Part shown: positions 54,501-58,780 of the stretch, in pieces
Layout of the letters: the number at the start of each line of letters is the position of its first letter
How positions within the stretch are numbered: the stretch's first letter is position 1
Assembly (NCBI GenBank): GCA_034440635.1
Contig: JAOTON010001942.1
Coordinates: 113,501 to 177,500 of the forward strand
Reading direction: 5' to 3'
Length of the DNA: 64,000 nucleotides
DNA from: Lepas anatifera
Taxonomy: Eukaryota > Arthropoda > Thecostraca > Lepadidae
Notes under the pieces: model-generated
What the model saw: the letters and a program-made list of their open reading frames with translations, nothing else
The model's database searches: none
What the model was told of the DNA's origin: nothing
Program-made: the position numbers and the translations under genes

Positions 54501-56841
54501 CCATTACACGACGATCGACAGGCCGGTGGAACACGTCACCAGGCATCACTATACATTACAAACTTTCATTTTTACATTTCCACTCAATTCAGGCGGCTTT
54601 TCAACTGTTGCAGTGGGTATGAAGCGACAAAAGAAATCCATGGAATTTGACCGATGGATAATTTGGGCTTAAATATATGGTACCTTTGTAATGTGACTTG
54701 AACTGAGATCGCCAGGTGATGAGCATACCCGAGAACTGTTGTTAATACATCATTTCTCCAGGAACTGGCCAACTGCAGGGAAGTGGTCCGTGTAAAAGCG
54801 GACCCCGCCTCCACCGGCCCTCTGGCAGCCGGGGTCACCAACCAACAGCGGGCAGCACATGAAACATTTCTGCATACATACATGAAAATGAATGTATTTA
54901 GAAACATGAAATCAATGCACATTTTTACATACGAAACCTTGGCTTGCCAAGGCTGATTATCAAGGGAAAATACACATAATAGGATTGCAACACGTTTTCT
55001 TTTTGCCATTTCGGGTGCTAACATTGGGACAGATCTCTGCGGAGGTGGGAAATCACCCCAAAACTAAGTGATACTTTTCTAAAAAACGCAAACAAGGTCC
55101 TTCCTGACGGATGCGGGTCCCCGGTCTGAACTGACGACAACAAGAGGAGGCACAGCTCGGCTCACCAGGACCATGAAGAAGTCCTTCTCCGGTTCCAGGT
55201 AGAAGTGTTTCGACTTCAGCGTCTGCATAGAGTGCACCGGCACATCGCGACTAAACGTCCTGCGGCGGCCGACAGCACCGTGTCATCACGACTGTACACA
55301 GCCAAATGGCCAGGGAACTGGCTTCAATGATAGCTTACGGCGATACGCATATTGCTACTGTGCCACAAATTGTGCCAACGGCCACACGATTATGGCAATG
55401 ACTAGAAACTGAGCTTTCTTTCTTCTTCCAAGCACAATAACGCGCTAAACGAAGAGCAGGCCTGGGGCGAATCGTGGCCAAAAGATCCTGGGACGCTAGA
55501 TTCAGCTAAAATCAATCATGGTTGCACTAGTATCATTGCATTAGTTTAGAACACTAGTTAGCACACTAGTTTAGAACACTAGTTTAGGACACTAGTTTAG
55601 AACGCTAAGCATGTACCTGCCCCGCTCCCCCTCCCCCAAAAAAGAGAGGAGTCAGAAATATTAGGTATATCCATCGAATCTGTAGATGTTAGGCCACTAG
55701 TAGTAGAAATTTTCTATCCATCACCTCAATGTGTCAACTGTGTCATTATGTCATTTCTACCTGGCGAACTGCACCAACCCCTCCACGAGGCCCACGTCCT
55801 TGATCTGCACGTTGACATCAGTGGCCTTCGGGTGGTAGTAGATTATCTTTTGCTCCTCCTAAAATGAAACACCATCAGAGCCATTATAACTGACAGACGT
55901 GGTAGATGTGTTTACACTTAGTAATAGAAGTACCAACACGACGAATGCCACAACGCAGACATCAAAGGCACGCAAGATATAAAATATACGCTATCCGAAA
56001 CATAACCAAAATAAGAATATTCCAAAATGTAGGCGCTTATGATATTCGGATTGAAATGAGTAAGTCAGTACTTTAAAAATAAAAATATTTAATAAAATTT
56101 GGGTATATTCCAAACAATTAATAAACTTTGGTGAGAGTCGAGGCTTTAGAACCTAAAGGCTTTAATCTGAATATGATTCAGGCTACCGGTCACTTACGAA
56201 GTTTACCACTGATAATACCAACAACCACTCTTTTTATCCAGACGCCCCGAGGGCTCTGTATTCGACTAATAAGCACACAGCACAAACTACAAGCAGAGGT
56301 AGCACACAAAGCTCTGCTTTCAACAGGCCAAGTGCTAGCACCCAATCCTTACCCATAGTTCTAAACAACAGGGCACACCACCACCGAGAAATTAGCATCC
56401 CATCCCATCCCACCCACCCCATCCGTCCCTCCCTAGAGAAAGCCATCTTAATATATCGAATTCGTTCTAAGCTGTCGTATATCATAACATCATGTCTACA
56501 TCTAAGCACACCTGAATTCATTGCGTTCGCTTTCAGTGTGTCGAAGCACGCTCCGCAGTTTTAAACTATGATAGATCAGAACTCTAAAGCAAGGTATACA
56601 TGTATAGTCGGATTTATTCTTCAAGTTTGATTTATTCCGGACAATTCAAACACAATCAAGCACAATCCTCACAGTAAGAAAGCAATGCCATAACAATATT
56701 GCAGCCTGGAAATTGGAAGCATCTCATGATTAGTATGATAAAAAGAAGATAAGTCCTTACCTCTCCCTCCCTGGGCCCGAAGCTGGAATTAAATATGAAG
56801 AAGCTAGAAAACTCAACTGCGCTTTTCTCAAGCGTCGCCAT
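30524..56841 (-). CDS. CCZ1: CCZ1, subunit of the MON1-CCZ1 Rab7 exchange factor
   Basis: Eleven coding exons on the minus strand, in transcript order: 56761-56841, 55761-55858, 55166-55259, 53880-54074, 52760-52935, 51479-51601, 50380-50615, 49610-49742, 48519-48660, 30897-31027 and 30524-30579 (stop TAG). They sum to about 487 residues, against 482 for the human protein. Diagnostic segments are SFFIFNSSFGPREGE, KIIYYHPKATDVNVQIKDVG, LDIYGGIHFLPLDKL, TLELCRKLDSF, RVVYYNHCNLAVKSS, ETWVAGRVTTDREF, VVQQKNMNLMDVN and the end QQFSSIFFPV. CCZ1 works with MON1 as the exchange factor that loads GTP on Rab7 during endosome-to-lysosome and autophagosome maturation. It has longin-type domains and is not catalytic alone. 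All junctions use GT-AG and match in phase, except exon 8 to 9, which is one base out. Intron 9 is about 17.5 kb and transposon-filled. The start codon context is AAAATGG. Whether the phase fault is real decides if this is a working gene. Confidence 0.94.
30897..31027 (-). CDS. CCZ1: CCZ1 exon 10
   Basis: The acceptor is cttgtttcag and the donor gtaagc. It encodes FSPEGGSVFGRALNETWVAG and then REFFSVVQQKNMNLMDVN, aligning with the human DYWVVGKK...LNQKNANLIEVN segment. The phase joins exon 9 exactly although 17.5 kb away. Confidence 0.92.
31156..32560. repeat. 21-bp minisatellite grown inside a CAGTGGCGCACC-type element
   Basis: The left edge CAGTGGCGCACCCAAGGGGGG at 31156 is the end of the transposon family seen complete at 47402-47662. 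From about 31310 the interior motif ggcgccccctggatagcaca repeats every 20-21 bp for 1.2 kb. A higher-order pattern of about 180 bp is visible (compare 31500-31620 with 32250-32370). Stop-free frames arise on both strands, the longest minus 31347-32504, with seven-residue periodicity and no domain. I treat it as non-coding. Confidence 0.85.
32574..32710 (+). mobile_element. CATTGGCGGACGC MITE, partial
   Basis: It starts CATTGGCGGACGCAGGGG and follows 6643-6786 and the inverse of 8240-8375 (ccaaagcgctgga, acactaggtctgtcgagcaa). The expected other end is missing. An unrelated-looking end (gaatccgcccctg) lies at 32955-32967. Confidence 0.6.
32980..33201. repeat. Short inverted-repeat element
   Basis: ccagaagccaatttcata (32980-32997) and its inverse tatgaaattggcttcag (33182-33198) bound about 220 bp of AT-rich sequence. 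Confidence 0.5.
33400..33488 (+). pseudogene. hAT transposase exon 1
   Basis: The basic N-terminus typical of this family (MSGAQ-R-KKK) is followed by SRSILDFC and a GTATGT donor. The intron to 35492 is 2.0 kb and holds the TTAA element and the hammerhead-like motif. Confidence 0.65.
33872..34557 (-). mobile_element. TTAA-flanked transposon in hAT intron 1
   Basis: TTAA at 33872-33875 is followed by agggaatgtggcacc. The right end is ggtgccacattccct and then TTAA at 34554-34557. The right 120 bp are the inverse of the start of 28470-28914. At 686 bp it is longer than that copy, with a different interior. Confidence 0.78.
34626..34661 (+). ncRNA. Hammerhead-ribozyme-like motif
   Basis: CTGATGA (34631-34637) is followed by a GGTC-cgt-GACC hairpin and GAAACGTC (34650-34657). 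The flanks GCGC and GTGT can pair as stem I with two wobbles. The order CUGAUGA, stem II, GAAA, then a UC cleavage-type site is that of a type I hammerhead. An extra U at 34638 and an almost absent stem III (only self-complementary ACGT) depart from a canonical single ribozyme. Similar minimal motifs are known in Penelope-like elements and retrozymes. Activity is unproven. Confidence 0.4.
34912..34951 (+). pseudogene. Tiny reverse-transcriptase remnant
   Basis: A twelve-codon run translates LRGVPQGSVVGF then stop, matching the GVPQGS motif of non-LTR reverse transcriptases. Flanks are T-rich repeat sequence. It could be chance, but the motif is specific. Confidence 0.4.
35575..36050 (+). repeat. 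Minisatellite inside the transposase N-terminal region
   Basis: 18-bp (gacgtcgccgtcgcagag) and 24-bp units (gacgtcgccgtcaccgtgccacgg) alternate. In the transposase frame they encode DVAVAE and DVAVTVPR repeats. Two more frames, one on each strand, are also free of stops because all units are multiples of three. Confidence 0.85.
37460..38283 (+). repeat. 5' long terminal repeat
   Basis: 824 bp, TG...CA ends, near-identical to 45012-45848. It lacks the 14-bp gagtgaagaccgac segment present in the other LTR at about 45668. A 65-codon frame inside is identical in both LTRs and is not taken as a gene. Confidence 0.95.
38284..38955 (+). other. Retrotransposon 5' leader
   Basis: About 670 bp between the LTR and the gag start, rich in ttcatc/cttcaa words, with no long frame. 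It probably holds packaging and dimerisation signals; none can be read directly. Confidence 0.6.
38287..38304 (+). promoter_or_regulatory. Putative tRNA primer-binding site
   Basis: TGGCACCGTGACCCGTGA lies three bases after the LTR. It begins TGG, complementary to the CCA end of a tRNA. I could not name the tRNA. Confidence 0.65.
38956..40005 (+). CDS. gag: Retrotransposon Gag
   Basis: 349 codons, starting MAEQTLVETMKDILMEIRVQ. The capsid-like part (about 20-200) contains FSGESSNKFHDWARDMD and FSERLQDVASEVFDD, as in gypsy Gag proteins. A Gln/Pro/Asn-rich linker (about 245-310) leads to one CCHC zinc knuckle, CAFCQKVGHTQRVC (about 321-334), which would bind RNA. It ends QQQSEN-stop at 40005. 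The pol frame is open from 39975 in the -1 register, so 31 bases overlap. Confidence 0.93.
   Translation: MAEQTLVETMKDILMEIRVQGLTQHVRSFSGESSNKFHDWARDMDSIACTADDKRMKILATRTLSGPAGKFACRLITQNPNITWLELRRQLRDRYSDLKDPYCAREKLKKIRQKKGELMQNFSERLQDVASEVFDDPNSADSQRTPVEVFQKGVSDDRLARALIRKKFSTLQYAVKFASEEQQTDRTFELCRGKLDTEEPMEIDVVRNDSQNDRIEKLEKCLSDVGSKLDKLTKNVVKNQKTNPTYQPSNQTHPQQRRQYQAEPQNQRPFQRQQRPNQWQRRPQSQPPRAPCQHQQAFQPGTEPNQPPQRYQWTPDGRPICAFCQKVGHTQRVCRAKQANLAAQQQSEN
40035..44327 (+). CDS. pol: Retrotransposon Pol polyprotein
   Basis: 1430 codons from the first ATG; the frame is open from 39975. The domains in order are as follows. The aspartic protease has VDTGADISIVS (about 38-48). The reverse transcriptase runs about 300-520, with SPWASPIVIVEKKDGG and catalytic YLDD (about 476-479). 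RNase H starts at YTDSSNHSIGAAL (about 621). The integrase zinc region has HSGYFGGHLG then CVAG (about 853-899). The integrase core has D in AIDTCGPF, D in SDNGTEF and E in RCEKYHR (about 926-1023). A C-terminal region follows with VGDMVYFRDP and HWKPYYRVVKAL. An acidic tail of about 230 residues (1200-1430) repeats DEDxIPLxxLAK-like motifs. There is no internal stop or frameshift. The last zinc-binding position of the integrase reads Gly (899) instead of Cys. Confidence 0.95.
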   Translation: METPDPDGPRDNIARIYIKQDTPMCWTYLGNRKAYTLVDTGADISIVSKEFFDKICSKHVSDFTTNCAPLESVTGHKLKNFGTAQLPVEVSKFCRKFKFQIVKGLRHSCILGNDFLSEFGVKLDFGKKTMNIHNNVIPLRPQRLNCQSITSLVRLPEKTTIPAQSYVEVPAYINRVQLIDQDCTVQPLNNIPYFCEEPGLLVLNSVSRPNQKGHLPAVIVNTTTRDYTLPPRQVIGLAEVVETSEINSIQESTPNEQPQESSHPDLDPAMKIQTADLSHVPESQKQLIKLLIERNSDLFAKSETDLGRTDLVKMKIDTGNHPPIKQRPYRLPFSQRQMVEDHLNELLKAGVIQPSQSPWASPIVIVEKKDGGKRYCVDYRKLNQVTVKNSYPLPRIDDILASLEGSKYFTSLDLKSGYWQIAMADQDSIDRTAFTCFLGLFEFNCLPFGLTNAPGLFSELMNKVLHGIQHKYALAYLDDVIIFSKTFEEHLEHIEEVFSRLRQAGLKLKMSKCDFLKQEVKYLGHIVSASGIQPDPSKVEVIRNLSPPTTVKGVRSFIGMCSYYRRFIPNFAKIAKPLTELTKKHARFIWTDECQEAFESLRIVLTEAPILAYPDTNKPYRLYTDSSNHSIGAALVQETDEQGERAIQYLSHQLSKTQQNWPIIEKEAYAIVYAVQKLRHYQFGSKFTIMTDHKPLKHLFTAEMRNPRIQRWAIILDEYGCDIKYVTGRQNIVADSLSRLEPLNEVNIIDSDYAPPVQLDPTVEPCPTDEKADHKEKFKEFLEKQPDLETLQSEDEDIQRIMQILQNPEDPNYQDAFKHYVVLDNILYRISDTSKCNPHPGLQICIPKFLQKPLVEEIHSGYFGGHLGIDKTYDKLRSRYYWSGMYRDVVNHLKICVAGNMRKLKKQRPLLQDMQIPKYPFEMIAIDTCGPFPESYNGNRFIINIVDLFSGWPESFATDSKSAETVAQVLIEHIIPRHSCPRVIVSDNGTEFCNVVIDQISAFFNIKHIRTSVYHPQSNGRCEKYHRVQNDMLATLVSRNQRDWDTKLSSVLSAYRTAKNETTKHSPFYILHGRDPVLPMDTLLSPKYKYLGEEYLPTMLENLSRAYHEVRHNLALGHEKNKMYYDRKSKPVKFKVGDMVYFRDPSTAPGSTTKLTSHWKPYYRVVKALSDVTFVIKHQLEGGTKTVNAQNLRLADPNTPWCNVSNDPTHINRKHEEKMKSRIPLRTQPVRASKFAYYEAEDDSSVSVEHSELKSSDPQLNPCSGSPKTNISSDNEDDIPLSRLAKRMNNSSSDEEDNIPLAKLAKQIKEEKTACAKRTLESPLPESKRACETMDSDEEAGMDEIVPVKRDRESDSDSDCPPDKILAEDFTSDSEISDLDCTDVNNVNIASKDKKENVATSGSSLSAEQKMDLFKMFSQNMNNMVAMLLK
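44328..45011 (+). other. Region between pol and the 3' LTR
   Basis: 684 bp with no convincing gene. A 68-codon frame (44677-44883) lacks any known domain. A clear polypurine tract directly before the LTR is not seen; purine-rich gaggagaga lies near 44921. Confidence 0.5.
45012..45848 (+). repeat. 3' long terminal repeat
   Basis: 837 bp. It pairs with 37460-38283 and is followed by target duplication CACGG and the resumed hAT reading frame. Confidence 0.95.
45849..46818 (+). pseudogene. hAT transposase, C-terminal half
   Basis: About 320 codons without a stop. It includes RWVEQHNSLL, SFYRVNTFLPFVDQLV, LPEAFRAAACLPSVQAIL, SAERCFSTLKRV and HRTTMGEERLEALVLMS. The (S/A)ER-FS-LKR pattern is the hAT dimerisation region and carries the third catalytic acid in this superfamily. 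The frame is in phase with the 5' half across the duplicated CACGG. Confidence 0.85.
46819..47401. other. CCZ1 intron 9, no gene
   Basis: 3' flank of the hAT gene. I looked for its terminal inverted repeat here and could not identify one. Confidence 0.45.
47402..47662 (+). mobile_element. CAGTGGCGCACC-type element
   Basis: The ends are CAGTAGCGCACCTAAG and AATCCTGGGTGCGCGCCTG, with several gtggcgcccc repeats inside. No convincing target duplication was found. It is the same family as the founder of the 31156-32560 array. Confidence 0.65.
47880..48518. repeat. 20-bp minisatellite next to CCZ1 exon 9
   Basis: The unit gagtgtcgtccctgacctga has an exact 20-bp period through 48061-48300, about 25-30 copies in all, more degenerate at the edges. 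Read on the CCZ1 strand it repeats RDDTLRSG-like text. It resembles the last bases of exon 9 plus the donor. Confidence 0.93.
48519..48660 (-). CDS. CCZ1: CCZ1 exon 9
   Basis: The acceptor is ccgtgctcag and the donor gtgagg. It contains DRVVYYNHCNLAVKSSLRDG and ends DLRDDTL plus AG. The final bases and the donor resemble the repeat unit of the adjacent minisatellite. Confidence 0.88.
48738..48986. mobile_element. Long-hairpin MITE
   Basis: Two arms of about 110 bp are inverse copies: gcagttgtagaaaagcggcg-like text at 48750 and, inverted, at 48950. The ends are GGGCTTAATTTCATAAC and GGGCCTGATGTCATAGC. The transcript would fold into a long stem. No target duplication is clear. Confidence 0.7.
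48987..49609 (-). other. CCZ1: CCZ1 intron 8
   Basis: Frames on both strands near 48970-49400 reach about 100 codons but show no domain. Nothing else is recognised. Confidence 0.4.
49610..49742 (-). CDS. CCZ1: CCZ1 exon 8
   Basis: The acceptor is ccccgggcag and the donor gtgaga. It contains TLELCRKLDSFLSERIQTLS and ends GDDSET plus two bases. These two bases do not fit the phase needed by exon 9. Confidence 0.88.
50380..50615 (-). CDS. CCZ1: CCZ1 exon 7
   Basis: The acceptor is gcgtcgatag and the donor gtgagc. It contains DRFLAPPIVHL, a Gly/Asp-rich insert HGAGGGSHDGDDSVNGE not typical of vertebrate CCZ1, then MVMYRLNDVVVVLMMD. Confidence 0.85.
50870..51300. repeat. 85-bp tandem repeat in CCZ1 intron 6
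   Basis: tgtggaata-like starts recur at 50936, 51022, 51105, 51190 and 51277. Each is followed by gatcaggaagtga and cacttttcagacggaaataa. About five diverged copies. Confidence 0.85.
51479..51601 (-). CDS. CCZ1: CCZ1 exon 6
   Basis: The acceptor is gcggtcag and the donor gtgagt. It contains MSIVNNYLSTVLFPE, the counterpart of the human RILYKYLTTSLFP segment. Confidence 0.9.
51602..52512 (-). other. CCZ1: CCZ1 intron 5, distal part
   Basis: No gene is seen. A short tandem motif acaattatgta(aa)tgaccc lies near 52110-52165. Confidence 0.45.
52513..52745 (-). mobile_element. CATTGGCGGACGC-type MITE beside a CCZ1 splice donor
   Basis: The ends are CAGGGCCGGACGCAGACCC and TGCCTTCGCCAATG. The perfect duplication CTCACCAC lies at 52505-52512 and 52746-52753. 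Its edge lies 14 bp from the exon 5 donor. Confidence 0.9.
52760..52935 (-). CDS. CCZ1: CCZ1 exon 5
   Basis: It starts YLPQLRLPDRDVLDIYGG and ends YFKEHLV plus TG, completed to Trp by exon 6. The acceptor (ctctgttacag) exists in two copies because of a 52-53 bp tandem duplication. Only the exon-proximal copy keeps the frame. Confidence 0.93.
52901..53005 (-). repeat. 52/53-bp tandem duplication spanning the CCZ1 exon 5 acceptor
   Basis: Units 52901-52952 and 52953-53005 each contain the exon start, the ctctgttacag acceptor and intron sequence. They differ by few bases, including one that shifts the outer copy out of frame. Confidence 0.88.
53124..53263 (+). mobile_element. CATTGGCGGACGC-type short MITE
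   Basis: The ends are CACTGGCAGACGCAGGG and GCGTTCGTCCCTG. The perfect duplication GGCAGGAC lies at 53116-53123 and 53264-53271. It is 140 bp long. Confidence 0.9.
53316..53741 (+). pseudogene. Decayed open frame of unknown origin
   Basis: One frame reads through 142 codons with only three stops, all in its first third. It includes AMDEIMRELECHNKP and, after the stops, GGNYHPFYTNDIVLSFGDSS, RSLHIEVSQSTEKLKVV and KRYEFRMFQKEEETILARIG. The composition looks protein-like (mixed charged and aromatic residues, lysine/glutamate-rich end). It lies antisense in CCZ1 intron 4. I do not recognise the family; a transposon-derived or viral-derived remnant is possible. Confidence 0.45.
53880..54074 (-). 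CDS. CCZ1: CCZ1 exon 4
   Basis: 65 codons; the acceptor is gtctcgtcag and the donor gtgagt. It contains YQEYSPDDVPDTVY and GHMYRLYRLLHG. Confidence 0.92.
54144..54482. mobile_element. hAT-type MITE with CAGTGTTTCAAA ends
   Basis: The ends CAGTGTTTCAAATCTCGGGG and, inverted, CAGTGTCCCAAAGTTGG are classic hAT termini. The flanks ctttagca (54136-54143) and ctttatca (54483-54490) match at 7 of 8 positions. It is 339 bp, in CCZ1 intron 3. A related left end lies at 62369. Confidence 0.82.
54660..54740 (+). repeat. Fragment of the TTAA-type repeat
   Basis: ggtacctttgtaatgtgacttgaactgagatcgcca parallels 28487-28530 and 3085-3120. It is truncated, without TTAA ends. Confidence 0.5.
55166..55259 (-). 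CDS. CCZ1: CCZ1 exon 3
   Basis: The acceptor is gccgccgcag and the donor gtgagc. It encodes TFSRDVPVHSMQTLKSKHFY and ends DFFMVL. Confidence 0.92.
55761..55858 (-). CDS. CCZ1: CCZ1 exon 2
   Basis: The acceptor is tttcattttag and the donor gtagaa. It begins EEQKIIYYHP and ends LVQFA plus two bases. Confidence 0.93.
56761..56841 (-). CDS. CCZ1: CCZ1 exon 1
   Basis: 27 codons, starting MATLEKSAVEFSSFF and ending FGPREGE at donor gtaagg; phase 0. Confidence 0.92.
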
Positions 56842-57679
56842 TTTGAAGAAAAAAAAACAGTTGTGCGATCAAAATGTCAGCATTAGCTGCATAAGACTTC
56901 TCTCCCTTTTTCTTTCAGTGTGGGCTCATCTGAAAGAAAGAAAATAGCCATCATAAGTTTCGAACTAATACCACTAAAACATCATTGTTGGCGATATTCA
57001 GGCGGACGGATCCGCTTCCAGGTCGCAGGGAAAGATCGACCTAAACTTTATTACGTGGTTTATCATTTCTCTCGGACATAAGAGCGACGAAAACGAGCCG
57101 TAAGTCTAGCCGCGATAAATGGAAGGCTAGCCTACAACCAATTTACAGGTAACATGATACAATAAATACACAGGAAAGTAATACGACAATAATTGATCTA
57201 ATCTTTACTTTAAAACCGTCTGAACAAATTACCTTTTTTGAGCTAATCGCTAGCAACTACAGCCAAACGACTTTTCGGAAACAAACACGTTTTTCTCAAA
57301 GCTCACGAAAAGTCTACACTTGACGACCGCCAAGCGAAAATTTTTAGCTCAACCAAACAATGGGGGCCGCAACAAATTTTTCTTTCAAGTTTTCATTTTG
57401 AATCCTATAGGACAATCAAATATGCAATTTTTTCCAAGAATCTATAAAGTCACGTTCCTTAGATTAATCGACATTCTGCTTCCAGATCTTTAACCAGCTA
57501 ACAATACCACCAAATACGAGTAATCAACTGGTATCTTTACGACAGGAAACTCAGAGGTACAATCTCGAACCACAGCGTCTGTTTCCTGAGCAGCAGGTCT
57601 CAGGCTACAATGCCGGGACCCGCTGGGCGTGGGGTGGATATCTATACTTAGCCGCAGCCTTGTCACAGTTGAGTCTGCC
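56842..57679. other. Upstream flank of CCZ1
   Basis: Likely holds the CCZ1 promoter. No TATA box stands out, and no second gene is recognised. Confidence 0.4.
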
Positions 57680-57870
57680 CACTGGCGGATCCAAGGGGGC
57701 CAAAGGTGCCGTGGCCCCCACCAAATCCTAAAACAGTATCGTTTGACCTCAAAAGGACCAAATTTTGACAGTTTTTCCTTCAAAATACTGTTTTAGCGAT
57801 TTTTTTCTCCATTTAGCCCCCCAAATGTTAGTTTGGCCCCCTCCAAAAGTTGCTCCTGGATCCAGCAATG
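57680..57870 (+). mobile_element. GGCGGATCC-type MITE
   Basis: The ends are CACTGGCGGATCCAAGG and CCTGGATCCAGCAATG. The perfect duplication AGTCTGCC lies at 57672-57679 and 57871-57878. It is 191 bp long and similar to 29829-30027. Confidence 0.9.
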
Positions 57871-58569
57871 AGTCTGCCAACCACCACAAGTGGGAATGTG
57901 TGGCGCACAAATGACCGTTCTTACCCTCGGAGATACCAAGCTTAGAGCGGGTATCTGGAAAGCACCCCAACATTGAGGAAAGCCAGATGAAGAAGAGATA
58001 AAACAGCACTTGTGCTGGCAAATTGGCCGGAGAATGGGGAAGAGGATGGGAGGGGTAATCTAGCTGGTATAATCACCATATATATCTGGTATAATCAGGT
58101 ACCACGAGGGGCGGTGGAAGAAGGCGAACCAAAGATGAAGAGGGTGCAGTCAGCAGGCAAGACGAGCAAGCGGGGAAGCGAGCTGGCGAACCAGCGTTGA
58201 GGAAAGAGCCGAATCTTAAACGAGCATGATGCAAATGGGTACATTAAGCACTTGACAAAGCAGAAAAACCCAACTGTTCACTGAGAAAGGAGACTATGCA
58301 ATCTATTGTATAGCAAATCAACTCAAAGGTACCAATACACCATGCAAACATGAAGAAAGTACCTATGCAACTAAATAAAGAGTAAAAAGACCCCATCACC
58401 AGATATTAAATAAATTCCCAGACCAGCATTGGGGTGGGGGAGGTGAGATATACAGAGCAGTGCTTGTGGGGGCCCCCCACACCCCCAGTTCCCCCAGTTC
58501 TAGAGAAGAACTGGGGGGTCACTGGAGAATCAATTGAGGAACCCTATGAGGGCCAGTTGAGAAACCCTT

Positions 58570-58780
58570 AGAACAGCACACAAAGGCCCCTATAGACCAG
58601 CACCTGCAGGTCCCCATAGACCAGCACCTGCAGACCCCCATAGACCAGCACCTGCAGACCCCCATAGACCAGCACCTGTAGGCCCCCATAGACCAGCACC
58701 TGAAGGCTCCTATAGACCAGCCCTTGAGGGCCCCCATAGACCAGCACCTGAAGATCCTCATACAGTAGCACTAGCACCTG
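58570..58780. repeat. 24-bp minisatellite
   Basis: The unit cccccatagaccagcacctg plus four variable bases has an exact 24-bp period at 58621-58693. About eight copies are present. Stop-free frames on the minus strand encode an eight-residue repeat (QVLVYGGL). Confidence 0.92.
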
